Shown piece after piece: positions 15,795 through 23,558 of a stretch of 24,846 bases of DNA. The stretch lies in assembly GCA_910578985.1 (NCBI GenBank), contig CAJTSF010000032.1, positions 1-24,846 on the forward strand, in the 5' to 3' direction. The notes under the pieces were generated by a model. It saw only the letters and a program-made list of their open reading frames with translations. It did no database searches and had not been told where the DNA came from. Each line of letters begins with the position of its first letter. Within the stretch, counting starts at the first letter, position 1. This DNA comes from an uncultured Odoribacter sp. GTDB lineage: Bacteria; Bacteroidota; Bacteroidia; Bacteroidales; Marinifilaceae. The position numbers were made by a program, and so were the translations under genes.

Positions 15795-16556
15795 TTAATG
15801 GTTTTCGCGGGCGGTGATAATCGCCAGGAAATCGTCCGCTTTCAGGGAGGCGCCGCCAATCAGTCCGCCGTCCACGTCAGGTTGGGAGAACAGCTCGTCC
15901 GCATTCTTGGCGTTGCAGCTGCCCCCGTACAGGATGGTCGTGTCTTCCGCCACCGTCTTGCCGTATTGCGCGGCGATGGTCTCGCGGATGAAAGCGTGGA
16001 TCTCTTCCGCCTGGGCGGAGGTTGCCGTCTTGCCGGTACCGATCGCCCACACCGGTTCGTATGCCACCACCACGTGGGCGAACTGCTCGGCGGACAATTG
16101 GAACAAACCCTTCGCCAGCTGCGACTTCACCACCTCGAAATGCTTGCCCGCTTCCCGCTCCGCCAGCACTTCCCCGACGCAGAAGATAATCTCCAGCTTG
16201 TTTTCCAGCGCGCGCTCCACCTTCTTCACCAGCACCTCGTCCGTCTCCCCGTAATAGCTTCTCCGCTCGGAGTGCCCCAGGATGACATACCGGCATCCCG
16301 TGGAAGCCACCATCGCTGCCGACACCTCCCCGGTATAGGCGCCGGACACCTCCGTGGCGCAGTTCTGTGCCGCCACCTCCACCGAGTCGGCTGTTTTATT
16401 CACGTCCGCGAGGTGGATGAAAGGAGTGCCCAGCACGACCGTCACGTTCTTCGGCGCGAGTGCCTTCACCCGCCCGTTCACTTCCTTTGCCAGTTCCACG
16501 CCCTCTTGGAGGGTTTTGTTCATTTTCCAGTTTCCTGCAACAATTTTCTTTCTCAT
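15795..16556 (-). CDS. tpiA: Triosephosphate isomerase
   Basis: 253 aa from the ATG at 16556; the frame is open further upstream to 16754, but that lies inside the DoxX-family gene and the family start is MRKKIVAGNWKMN. Interconverts dihydroxyacetone phosphate and glyceraldehyde-3-phosphate in glycolysis. Catalytic residues visible: K11 in NWKMN, His in GHSERR, Glu in YEPVWAIGTGKTA; phosphate-binding loops YGGSCNAKN and GLIGGASL are near the C-terminus. Within an operon, 20 nt after the DoxX-family gene and 9 nt before the SPOR-like gene. Confidence 0.98.
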   Translation of the reverse strand: MRKKIVAGNWKMNKTLQEGVELAKEVNGRVKALAPKNVTVVLGTPFIHLADVNKTADSVEVAAQNCATEVSGAYTGEVSAAMVASTGCRYVILGHSERRSYYGETDEVLVKKVERALENKLEIIFCVGEVLAEREAGKHFEVVKSQLAKGLFQLSAEQFAHVVVAYEPVWAIGTGKTATSAQAEEIHAFIRETIAAQYGKTVAEDTTILYGGSCNAKNADELFSQPDVDGGLIGGASLKADDFLAIITARENH

Positions 16557-16576
16557 GTCTTCGGTATTCGTATTGT

Positions 16577-17824
16577 TTAATTCTTCGATTTCTTGTATTT
16601 CTTCGCCAAATAGAAGCCCAGGCACGCCGCATACAGCAACGCCAGCATATACACCAGCCGGTCGTCGCTCTTCGCCTGATGGGCGGACAGGCTGTATGCC
16701 AGCAGGTTCTTGTCCCGGATTTCCTCCACGTCCGGAATGTCGCGGTAGCCCCATTTGTTGATGACCGTCCCTGCGTGCAGGAGCACCAGCCCGGGGTTCG
16801 ACCGCACGATGGTCTTCAGTTGGATTTCATCCGTGGAACAATAGTCATAGGTCACGGCATGCGTCTCCTTGTATGCCTGCACATCGTCCGTCAGCGAGGC
16901 GGTCAGCCCGTAGAAGCCGATGCCCTGTTCCCGGGCGTATGCCGCCAGTTTGTTCAATTTCCACTGGTGGACGGGGTTCGCCTTGTTGATGTTGTACGAC
17001 ACCGCGAGGAACGTGTACCCCTGATCCTCCAGCACCTCCTCCGTGATGTTCCCCATCTCCGGGTGTTCCATTACGAAATCGTGGATGGGCGCCTTGAATC
17101 CCTCCTTAATAAGCTTCTCCGAAGAGTTCACGTACTCCCAGTTCAGCGTGTCCTGCCACGGGTAGTTCTCCTCCGTGAAGTCCTTCACCTCCCCGGTGGT
17201 CTTGTGGCGGTATTGCAGGGTGATTTCATACTCGTCGTGCGGCGCCCCTTCCGGGATAGTCATGCCCTCCGTGATGTTCTTCCCGATGGCATACGGGCGG
17301 AAGTCGATAATCGGCAGATGGCGGTAGCAGTGCATCTCGATGCCCAGCATGAACAGCGCGCTTACGGCAATCAGCACCGACTGTTCCAGCACGTTGAAGA
17401 TGGACTTGTAATTCTCTTTCTGGAAGAAAATTACCAGCGTAAGCGCCAGCAGCACCACATTTTTCCAGAACGTCTCCCAATTGGTCAGTACTAAGGCATC
17501 CCCGAAACATCCGCAGTCGGTCACCGGGTTGCTGATGGCGAGGACCAGCGTCAGCGGGGTGAACACCGCCATGAACAGCAGGGCGCCCCACGCTGCCCAT
17601 TTCGTCTTTACGTTGAGGAAGAGGCACAAGCCGATCATGAACTCCGCCAGCGACAGCACAAACGAGAAGAACAGCGCCGTGCCGCTCATCCATCCCATGT
17701 GGAACGCATTGAAGTAGTCGATGAACTTGTAGTTGGAACCCAACGGGTCCACCCCCTTGACGAACCCGGAATAGATGAATAAAAGCCCGACCAGTATCCG
17801 GCAAATGTTTCTGATGATTTTCAT
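16577..17824 (-). CDS. DoxX/MauE-like membrane protein of the BT_3928 type
   Basis: 415 aa. The N-terminal half is a four-helix DoxX/MauE-like membrane domain with RILVGLLFIYSGFVKGVDP and the characteristic cysteine motif NPVTDCGCFGDAL (about 100-112), as in proteins linked to quinone or disulfide redox chemistry. After a fifth hydrophobic segment (VLIAVSALFMLGIEM) comes a soluble domain of about 200 residues, and then a C-terminal membrane helix (LVYMLALLYAACLGFYLA) with a basic tail. Bacteroidota homologues are named BT_3928 family. A redox role is an inference from the DCGC motif only. The start at 17824 is 13 nt past the DUF1599 stop; tpiA follows after 20 nt. Confidence 0.8.
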   Translation of the reverse strand: MKIIRNICRILVGLLFIYSGFVKGVDPLGSNYKFIDYFNAFHMGWMSGTALFFSFVLSLAEFMIGLCLFLNVKTKWAAWGALLFMAVFTPLTLVLAISNPVTDCGCFGDALVLTNWETFWKNVVLLALTLVIFFQKENYKSIFNVLEQSVLIAVSALFMLGIEMHCYRHLPIIDFRPYAIGKNITEGMTIPEGAPHDEYEITLQYRHKTTGEVKDFTEENYPWQDTLNWEYVNSSEKLIKEGFKAPIHDFVMEHPEMGNITEEVLEDQGYTFLAVSYNINKANPVHQWKLNKLAAYAREQGIGFYGLTASLTDDVQAYKETHAVTYDYCSTDEIQLKTIVRSNPGLVLLHAGTVINKWGYRDIPDVEEIRDKNLLAYSLSAHQAKSDDRLVYMLALLYAACLGFYLAKKYKKSKN

Positions 17825-17837
17825 GATATTCGGTGTT

Positions 17838-18392
17838 TTAATGTTTTTCGTTGTTTTCCACCGTCAGGCGTATCAGCGCGAAGACGGCATAATTGATCAT
17901 ATCGTTGTAATTCGCGTCGATGCCCTCCGAGATGAGGGTGTTCCCCGCATGGTCCTCGATTTGCTTCGTGCGTTTGATTTTCATGAGAATAAGGTCCGTG
18001 TACGAACTGATGCGCATGTTCCGCCATGCCTCCCCGTAGTCGTGGTTCTTCGCCAGCATCAGCTGCTTCGCCCCCTGGAAATAGCGGTCGTACAGGGCGG
18101 TGATGGACTCCCGGTCCTCCGTCGCCTCCTCCGCACACCCCAACTCCAGCTGGATCAGTCCCATGATGGAATAATTGATGATGCCGATGAACTCGGGCAC
18201 CACCCCCTCGTCCACCTTGCACACCCCTTTCTCCTCTAAGCTGCGGATGCGGTTCGCTTTGATGAAAATCTGGTCTGTCAGCGACGTGGGGCGCAGGATG
18301 CGCCATGCCGTGCCGTAGTCGTGCATCTTCTTCAGGAAGATATCCCGGCAGGTGCCGATGACCGTATCATATTCTTGGGCTGTTTCGAACAT
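17838..18392 (-). CDS. DUF1599 protein (nucleotide modification associated domain 1)
   Basis: 184 aa from the ATG at 18392 (MFETAQEYDTVIG); a longer reading to 18422 would reach into the promoter. The protein is an internal duplication: KKMHDYGTAWRILRPTSLTD at about 31-50 is repeated as AKNHDYGEAWRNMRISSYTD in the second half, each followed by a helix ending in IINYSIMGLIQLE or MINYAVFALIRLT. This is PF07659, named by comparative genomics for association with nucleotide modification; biochemical function is unknown. In Bacteroidota it is commonly next to folP, DoxX and tpiA, as here. First gene of the operon, divergent from folP. Confidence 0.85.
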   Translation of the reverse strand: MFETAQEYDTVIGTCRDIFLKKMHDYGTAWRILRPTSLTDQIFIKANRIRSLEEKGVCKVDEGVVPEFIGIINYSIMGLIQLELGCAEEATEDRESITALYDRYFQGAKQLMLAKNHDYGEAWRNMRISSYTDLILMKIKRTKQIEDHAGNTLISEGIDANYNDMINYAVFALIRLTVENNEKH

Positions 18393-18409
18393 CGCTTGAA
18401 ATATAATTG

Positions 18410-18417
18410 TATTTTTG
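18410..18417 (+). promoter_or_regulatory. -7 box of folP
   Basis: TATTTTTG matches TAnnTTTG; predicted start near 18424, leaving a leader of about 40 nt before the folP ATG. It is interleaved with the opposing box at 18424-18431. Confidence 0.5.
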
Positions 18418-18423
18418 AGCACG

Positions 18424-18431
18424 CAAATTTA
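18424..18431 (-). promoter_or_regulatory. -7 box of the DUF1599-DoxX-tpiA-SPOR operon
   Basis: Minus-strand TAAATTTG is an exact TAnnTTTG match. 19 nt upstream on that strand is TTTT, a three-of-four match to the -33 TTTG. Predicted start near 18417. Confidence 0.55.
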
Positions 18432-18463
18432 GGCAAAAAAAGTAAGAATTAAAAGGCATCGAC

Positions 18464-19290
18464 ATGAAAACAATCACCTTGAACCACCGTCCCCTCGACC
18501 TCACCTCACCCGTCGTGATGGGCATCCTCAACGTCACCCCCGATTCCTTTTACGACGGGGGCAAGTACCTGAGCGAGACGAAGGTCATCGGGCGCATCCG
18601 ACAAATCGTCGAGGAGGGCGCCGGCATCATCGACGTGGGGGCGTATTCCTCCCGCCCCGGCGCGGCGTTCGTGGACGAGAAAGAGGAACTGGGGCGCTTG
18701 GCGTGGGCGGTCGAGCTGGTGAGGAAATATTACCCCTCTGTGCCCGTTTCCATCGACACCTTCCGCGCCGGCGTGGCGAAAGAAATCGTCGGCTGCCTCG
18801 GCGAGGTCATGGTGAACGACATCTCGGGTGGCACCCTGGACGACGGCATGTTCGATTTCGTCGCCTCCTCCGGCGTCCCTTACATCATGATGCACATTCA
18901 GGGCACCCCCAGACCATGCAGAAGAATCCCGTCTACGACAATGTCGTCGCCGACGTGCGCCGTTTTTTCACCGACCGCATCGCCCGCCTTAACGCCGCCG
19001 GCTTCGACAACATCATCCTCGACCCCGGCTTCGGCTTCGGCAAGACGCTGGACCACAACTACGAACTGATGTCCGGCATGCACACCTACCGCGACCTCGG
19101 CTATCCCCTCCTCGTGGGCATTTCCCGCAAGACGATGATTTACAAGGCGCTCGGATGCACCGCGAACGAAGCCCTCAACGGCACCACCGTCCTCAACACC
19201 ATCTCTCTGATGAAAGGCGCCTCCATCCTCCGCGTCCATGATGTGAAGGAAGCGGTGGAGGCGGTGAAGCTCGTCGGACGCCTGATATGA
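18464..19290 (+). pseudogene. folP: Dihydropteroate synthase, full length but with a -1 frameshift at C5 (18906-18910)
   Basis: All DHPS motifs are present when the frame is changed once. First frame (18464 to about 18910): GILNVTPDSFYDGG near the N-terminus, DVGAYSSRPGA, VSIDTFRAGVA, MVNDISGGTLDDGMFDF and the start of IMMHIQGTP. Second frame (from about 18910 to 19290): QTMQKNPVYDNVVADV, IILDPGFGFGKTLDHNY, LLVGISRKTMI and NGTTVLNTISLMKGASILRVHDV. One missing C in GGCACCCCCAG explains the break. The enzyme joins p-aminobenzoate to hydroxymethyldihydropterin and is the sulfonamide target, normally needed for folate synthesis. The intact codons on both sides argue for a recent mutation, a sequence error, or recoding. 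The ATG at 18464 follows AATTAAAAGGCATCGAC. Confidence 0.85.
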
Positions 19291-19335
19291 CGCTTTTTCT
19301 TCGATCCCTCTTCTCCCTTACTCCCGCAAGGGTTT
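18826..19335 (+). repeat. Left copy of the folP 3' direct repeat
   Basis: Bases 18826-19004 and 19180-19335 are repeated at 24013-24191 and 24193-24348. Homology runs past the folP stop codon into CTCCCGCAAGGGTTT. I count ten mismatches in about 335 aligned bases. Confidence 0.95.
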
Positions 19336-19467
19336 TGTCTTTGCGGTTTATATGATGAGTTGGTATGGCAAAGAACACAATGGGGGGACTAAGTTACCCC
19401 GAAAATTAGAGCAGAAGATGTAAAAAAACAGCAAAAATATTTGGATGCTTCGGATATTTGGGTCACC

Positions 19468-19498
19468 TTTGCAGTGAAATAACGAAAGGATAGTTTTG
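19468..19498 (+). promoter_or_regulatory. Bacteroidota promoter, -33 and -7 boxes, upstream of the leader terminator
   Basis: TTTG (19468-19471), 19-bp spacer, TAGTTTTG (19491-19498) fits the Bacteroidota consensus TTTG-N19-TAnnTTTG. An alternative, slightly weaker pair is TTTG at 19440-19443 with CACCTTTG at 19464-19471 (20-bp spacer). Either gives a transcript that meets the terminator at 19519-19567 after only 60-100 nt. Confidence 0.6.
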
Positions 19499-19518
19499 TA
19501 ATCCTCATCGGAGGGCAT

Positions 19519-19567
19519 AGCCGGATAAGATGACTGGGTAAAACCAATCAACTTATCCGGCTTTTTT
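19519..19567 (+). terminator. Strong rho-independent terminator in the leader of the MATE gene (attenuator or sRNA terminator)
   Basis: AGCCGGATAAG (19519-19529) pairs perfectly with CTTATCCGGCT (19552-19562), followed by six T (19562-19567). The 22-nt loop can extend the helix through an imperfect GGGT-AAA-ACC pairing. A smaller hairpin CCTC-ATCG-GAGG precedes it at 19503-19514. It ends 65 nt before the MATE start codon. Confidence 0.85.
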
Positions 19568-19632
19568 CATGTATGACATTTAATTAACGACTGGGAGTAT
19601 AGTACGATTTCAATAAAATAATCATAAATGCA

Positions 19633-20988
19633 ATGAAAAGAGATGCTATCGATTTAAGTAAAGTAAATGTTTTTACGCTGTTCAGCAAGTATTTTTTCCC
19701 AACGCTACTGGGAATGCTCAGTATGTCTGCCGTAACCGCCATAGATGGCATATTCGTCGGGCACGGTGTAGGTAGTGACGGTATTGCGGCGATCAATATC
19801 TGTATTCCTATGCTAATGATTTTTACCGGAGTCGGGTTAATGGTAGGAGCCGGCTGCTCTGTTGTCGCATCCATTCAGTTGTCCAAAGGCAAATTAAAAG
19901 CGGCACGCCTGAACGTTACGCAGGCGATGCTGTTCGTAACGATCGTATCTGTAATTCCGTCCGTGCTGATGATGATTTTTTCGGACGCGACAGCCCGCAT
20001 GCTCGGTGCATCCGACTATCTGTTACCGATGGTAAAAGAGTATCTGTTGTGGTTTATTCCCTCATGGGTATTCCAGATATGGATTTCCGTGTCGCTCTTT
20101 ATTATCCGATTGGATGGTGCCCCGAAGTTGGCAATGCTATGCAATCTGATTACCGCAATCGTCAATATCGTTCTCGATTGGCTGTTCATATTCCCTCTCG
20201 GCTGGGGGGTAATGGGCGCGGCATTCGCATCGTCGCTTAGTCTGGCTGTCGGAGGCGTGATAGCAATCATCTACCTGGCGTTCCATGCCAGACAACTTCG
20301 GTTTCATCCGCTCAAAATGAGTGTGAAAAGTTTGAAACTGTCCATCCGCAATATCGGTTATCAATGTCGTATCGGTTCTTCCGCACTGCTGGGAGAGGCG
20401 ACGTTGGCCGTCCTTATGTTTGTCGGCAATCAAGTTTTCATGCGCTATTTGGGAGACAACGGCGTGGGAGCATTCGGAATTACCTGCTATTATATTCCAT
20501 TTGTCTTCATGGTGGGAAATGCCATTGCGCAGTCCGCACAACCGATAATCAGCTATAATTTTGGATTGGGCTACAAGAAACGGGTTGCCGATACGGAAAA
20601 AATTGCCTTGACGACTGCCATAGTCTGCGGGGTGATAGTAACTGCTGCATTCTCACTATGTCCGAAACTACTGGTCGGACTTTTTGTGGAAACCGATAAT
20701 ACGGCCGCACGGCTTGCGATAGCCGGATTTCCCTATTTTTCGGTAGGATTCGTTTTTTTTATCGTCAATCTGTCCGCCGTGGGTTATTTCCAAAGCGTGG
20801 AACGTGTTAAGCCTGCAACCATATTTGCATTGTTTCGAGGATTCATCTTCCTTATTCCGAGCTTTTTGATTCTGCCGCAGATACTGGGTGCGACCGGAAT
20901 TTGGCTCGCCATGCCTTTCTCAGAGATTCTGACTTGTGCTTGTATTGCTGCATTCTATCTGTTTTGCAAATGGAATGCGAAAGACTGA
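19633..20988 (+). CDS. MATE-family multidrug/Na+(H+) antiporter
   Basis: 451 aa with about twelve membrane helices, arranged as two six-helix halves. Features of the MATE family: N-terminal FFPTLLGMLSMSAVTAIDGIF with VGHGVG, then INICIPMLMIFTGVGLMVGAG in helix 2. The second half begins LLGEATLAVLMFVGNQVF and continues with QSAQPIISYNFGLGYKKR, a strongly conserved MATE motif. It should export cationic or xenobiotic compounds at the inner membrane in exchange for ions; the substrate cannot be read from sequence. It resembles MepA-like pumps more than NorM. It has more A+T than the folP operon. The ATG is preceded by an A-rich leader without a strong ribosome site. AraC-type gene convergent, 11 nt away. 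Confidence 0.9.
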   Translation: MKRDAIDLSKVNVFTLFSKYFFPTLLGMLSMSAVTAIDGIFVGHGVGSDGIAAINICIPMLMIFTGVGLMVGAGCSVVASIQLSKGKLKAARLNVTQAMLFVTIVSVIPSVLMMIFSDATARMLGASDYLLPMVKEYLLWFIPSWVFQIWISVSLFIIRLDGAPKLAMLCNLITAIVNIVLDWLFIFPLGWGVMGAAFASSLSLAVGGVIAIIYLAFHARQLRFHPLKMSVKSLKLSIRNIGYQCRIGSSALLGEATLAVLMFVGNQVFMRYLGDNGVGAFGITCYYIPFVFMVGNAIAQSAQPIISYNFGLGYKKRVADTEKIALTTAIVCGVIVTAAFSLCPKLLVGLFVETDNTAARLAIAGFPYFSVGFVFFIVNLSAVGYFQSVERVKPATIFALFRGFIFLIPSFLILPQILGATGIWLAMPFSEILTCACIAAFYLFCKWNAKD

Positions 20989-20999
20989 TCCATTCTTTT

Positions 21000-21836
21000 T
21001 CAAGCATGTTTGTTCCTAAAATCAGAAAGAGTCATTCCTGCGTTCCTTTTGAAGAATTGCCCCATGACAGATTGATCATAAAAATTAAATCTGTCAGCTA
21101 TCTGTTGAAAAGACAGGGAGGTCGTGAGCAGAGTTTTTTTTATTAGGGCAATCACGTAATCATCTACCATCTGTTTCGGTGTGATCTTTATATTCCCCTT
21201 GACTATTTTATACAAATAACGCTCCGATATATTCAGTGTGCTGGCATAAAATTTCACATCACGATGTATCGTGTGATATTTGCGAATCAAACCGTAAAAA
21301 CGATTCAGAATATTAATGTCCGTATTGGTTATCGAAGAAGAGGCATGTCGCTTTTCCGCAAAACTCCTGGTCTGTTCATACAGCTCGTATGTATAAGCCA
21401 GCAATAAATGAATCAGCATTTCTTTGTGATAAGCATGATTCTCATTCTGACATAAATGACATATACTTCCAAATAAAGAGTCAGCCACAACAAGGCTCTC
21501 TTCCGTATAGATATCGGGGACGCTCTGATCGGTTATCATATATATGTTGCTGCTGATGCGGGCATATATCTCATTGCTCACTTTCATGGGAAATTGGCAA
21601 TAAGTAACGCAAAAGTCATCCGAAACTTCCAACACCTGAAACAATGTAAACTCTTTTAGCATGAAATTGATATTGGCGCGAAATATATGCTTCTGCGAAT
21701 CAATGACGATGACGGCCTGCCCTGATGTACACTTAAACATGGCGACCTCCGTCGTGAAGCGAATCTTCCCTATAAGTTCTTTCCAGTCGGTTTGTCCCAC
21801 TTCCACGCCTAAACTTTCTTTGTGCCCCATTGTCAT
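21000..21836 (-). CDS. AraC-family transcription regulator
   Basis: 278 aa (an ATG at 21830 is an equally possible start). N-terminal ~170 residues form an unrecognised sensor region (SGQAVIVIDSQKHIFRANINFMLKEFTLFQVLEVSDDF resembles the cupin-like arm of AraC proteins, cited here in pieces). The C-terminal ~100 residues form the double helix-turn-helix: FYASTLNISERYLYKIVKG, then KTLLTTSLSFQQIADRFNF and the signature end MGQFFKRNAGMTLSDFRNKH. The effector is unknown. It is divergent from the amidohydrolase gene and convergent with the MATE gene, so it probably controls the former and perhaps its own expression. A minus-strand TATTTTTG (21863-21856) is its likely -7 box. Confidence 0.9.
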   Translation of the reverse strand: MTMGHKESLGVEVGQTDWKELIGKIRFTTEVAMFKCTSGQAVIVIDSQKHIFRANINFMLKEFTLFQVLEVSDDFCVTYCQFPMKVSNEIYARISSNIYMITDQSVPDIYTEESLVVADSLFGSICHLCQNENHAYHKEMLIHLLLAYTYELYEQTRSFAEKRHASSSITNTDINILNRFYGLIRKYHTIHRDVKFYASTLNISERYLYKIVKGNIKITPKQMVDDYVIALIKKTLLTTSLSFQQIADRFNFYDQSVMGQFFKRNAGMTLSDFRNKHA

Positions 21837-21855
21837 ATCGATAATTTTGATAAGA

Positions 21856-21863
21856 CAAAAATA
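21856..21863 (-). promoter_or_regulatory. -7 box of the AraC-type gene
   Basis: Minus-strand TATTTTTG matches TAnnTTTG exactly; start near 21849, about 13-19 nt before the two candidate ATGs. No convincing -33 box was seen. Confidence 0.5.
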
Positions 21864-21930
21864 AGCAAATAGTTCTGCATTTACACTATATTGACGTATT
21901 TTATATTCAAACAGGAATTGATAATCACTG

Positions 21931-21938
21931 TAACTTTG
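21931..21938 (+). promoter_or_regulatory. -7 box of the amidohydrolase gene
   Basis: TAACTTTG matches TAnnTTTG exactly; predicted start near 21944, giving a leader of about 22 nt before the ATG at 21966. No clear -33 TTTG precedes it at 19-21 bp, which would fit dependence on an activator such as the divergent AraC protein. Confidence 0.6.
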
Positions 21939-21965
21939 CGCCCGTTATAACTAAAACAATCATTT

Positions 21966-23558
21966 ATGAGAATACGGAAAATTATTTCGATACACATCAG
22001 CCTACTTGTTGCCTTGTGTATCTGCGGATGTAAAGGACAGCAGTCCTTGGTTGCCATTTATGAGAATGGAAACATCTACACATGCGAAGACTCTTGTGTC
22101 CACGCCGAAGCAATGGCTGTTTCGGAAGGTAAAATACTATGCGTCGGTAAAAACCGGGACATGGCAAAGTACAAAAAGGGAAATGCGACTGTCATTGACC
22201 TTCATGGGAAAACCGTGCTTCCCGGGTTCATCGAAAGCCATGCACACCCGGCAGGCTTCGCTTTCATGAGCGCAGGTAATATCATGACCGTAAATGGCAA
22301 ATCCACAAAAGATGAGATTATCCGACAACTGAAAAATTACCTCAAGGAACATCCTGATGCCACCCATATCTTAGGTATCGGATACGCACTGTCCAATTTG
22401 GGACTGCCTGACGGAGAGACTCCGACAGCGACCGATTTGGACAATGTCTCGGCAGATATACCGATATTGCTATATGACGACGGTTGCCACTCCGGATGGG
22501 TGAACTCCAAGGCACTGGCTCTTGCCGACATTACTGAAAATACACCGGACCCGTTGCCGGGAGCGCACTACTACGTACGCTATCCCGGCACACGGAAGCC
22601 GACCGGCTATCTATGCGAAACCACAGTTCACACGACGGCCAATGCTTTGCCTTTCAATACGGTATCCAATGTGTCCGATCATCTCGACAAAGCACTGAAA
22701 TATTACACCGAACTTGGATTTACAGGGATAGTCGATGCCGGCGATCTCCATAGCACCACTTATGACGCCGTAAAACAGTTGCGGGATCGGAATAAACTCA
22801 ACATGTATTATCAACGAGGATATTGGGCAAGTCAGGCATTGTCGGTAGAAGACAATATCAAACGGCTCAAACAGCTGGATGAGGAGTATTCTGGCGGCAA
22901 CTACTATTGCAATCTCTACAAAATGTTTATGGACGGCACGATAGACGCCGAATCAGGTGCCCTGATTGAGCCATACAGCAGTTCGGGAACAGTTGTGAAC
23001 CCGTTTTTCGGCATGGAAGAATTGGTGGAACACGTTGCATCGTCTCTTCGGGCAGGCTACGGTGTTCATGTGCATTCCATAGGAGATAAAGCACAGCAAT
23101 ATATCCTTGATGCTTTTTATGCCGCTAAAGATATTAACCCAGACATCCCCCGCGTAATTGCACACAATCAGTTATTTGAACCCAAGGGTATTGATAAATA
23201 CCTGACGATGAAATCAAATTTATTCTGTCAGATCACACCGTCACGTTGCTGTATGGATTCCATACTTACCGCAGAAACATTCAAAAAGCTTGGCGGCGAA
23301 CGGTTTCTCCGGCTGAATTTGTGGGGAAATTTAGCTCCCGAGGGTGTACGCATCACATTGGGTTCGGATTACCCGGCAAACCTGTTTGAGGAAATGAACC
23401 CGTTCAGGCAGATTTACCATGCTGCCATGTTGCCCAATTTTCCTCCGAACAATGTCGGTTTAAGTGTACAAGACGGAGTAAAAGGATACAAAAGTATTGA
23501 ATACCTATTTTCAAGGGGAAAAATTGAAATAAGATTTACCCGCATTTGCAGAGGATGA
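21966..23558 (+). CDS. YtcJ-like metal-dependent amidohydrolase, lipoprotein, C-terminally truncated
   Basis: 530 aa. An N-terminal signal with a lipobox-like ICGC (candidate lipidated C22) suggests an envelope lipoprotein. The Amidohydro_3 barrel is recognisable: metal ligands in ESHAHP (H92, H94), KMFMDGT, the HVHSIGD histidine, AHNQLF and the aspartate in ITLGSDYPAN. Family members cleave N-acyl or amide bonds of varied small molecules, so a substrate cannot be assigned. The family normally continues after SVQDGVKGY with about 60 residues (typically ...NGAYQ...GSIEVGK.ADF.VLD). Here the frame turns into an unrelated SIEYLFSRGKIEIRF and stops at 23558, so the closing beta-strands are missing. 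Activity is therefore doubtful. Probable target of the divergent AraC-type regulator. Confidence 0.85.
   Translation: MRIRKIISIHISLLVALCICGCKGQQSLVAIYENGNIYTCEDSCVHAEAMAVSEGKILCVGKNRDMAKYKKGNATVIDLHGKTVLPGFIESHAHPAGFAFMSAGNIMTVNGKSTKDEIIRQLKNYLKEHPDATHILGIGYALSNLGLPDGETPTATDLDNVSADIPILLYDDGCHSGWVNSKALALADITENTPDPLPGAHYYVRYPGTRKPTGYLCETTVHTTANALPFNTVSNVSDHLDKALKYYTELGFTGIVDAGDLHSTTYDAVKQLRDRNKLNMYYQRGYWASQALSVEDNIKRLKQLDEEYSGGNYYCNLYKMFMDGTIDAESGALIEPYSSSGTVVNPFFGMEELVEHVASSLRAGYGVHVHSIGDKAQQYILDAFYAAKDINPDIPRVIAHNQLFEPKGIDKYLTMKSNLFCQITPSRCCMDSILTAETFKKLGGERFLRLNLWGNLAPEGVRITLGSDYPANLFEEMNPFRQIYHAAMLPNFPPNNVGLSVQDGVKGYKSIEYLFSRGKIEIRFTRICRG

Larger units (their letters stand above)
19291..19632. 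other. Intergenic region between folP and the MATE gene
   Basis: 342 bp without a supported gene. The first 45 bp are the conserved folP 3' flank that is also present in the second copy. A weak inverted pair CCGCAAG / CTTTGCGG (about 19324-19346) might help end folP transcription. The A+T-rich remainder carries the promoter and terminator leader described separately. Confidence 0.6.

Noticed and set aside
16557..16754. Upstream extension of tpiA to 319 residues
   Set aside because: The extra part lies inside the DoxX-family gene in another frame; the family start MRKKIVAGNWKMN at 16556 is unambiguous.
18900..18915. folP shift considered as a classical programmed -1 site
   Set aside because: The bases C-ACC-CCC do not form an X-XXY-YYZ heptamer and no stimulating structure is obvious; kept only as one possibility in the findings.
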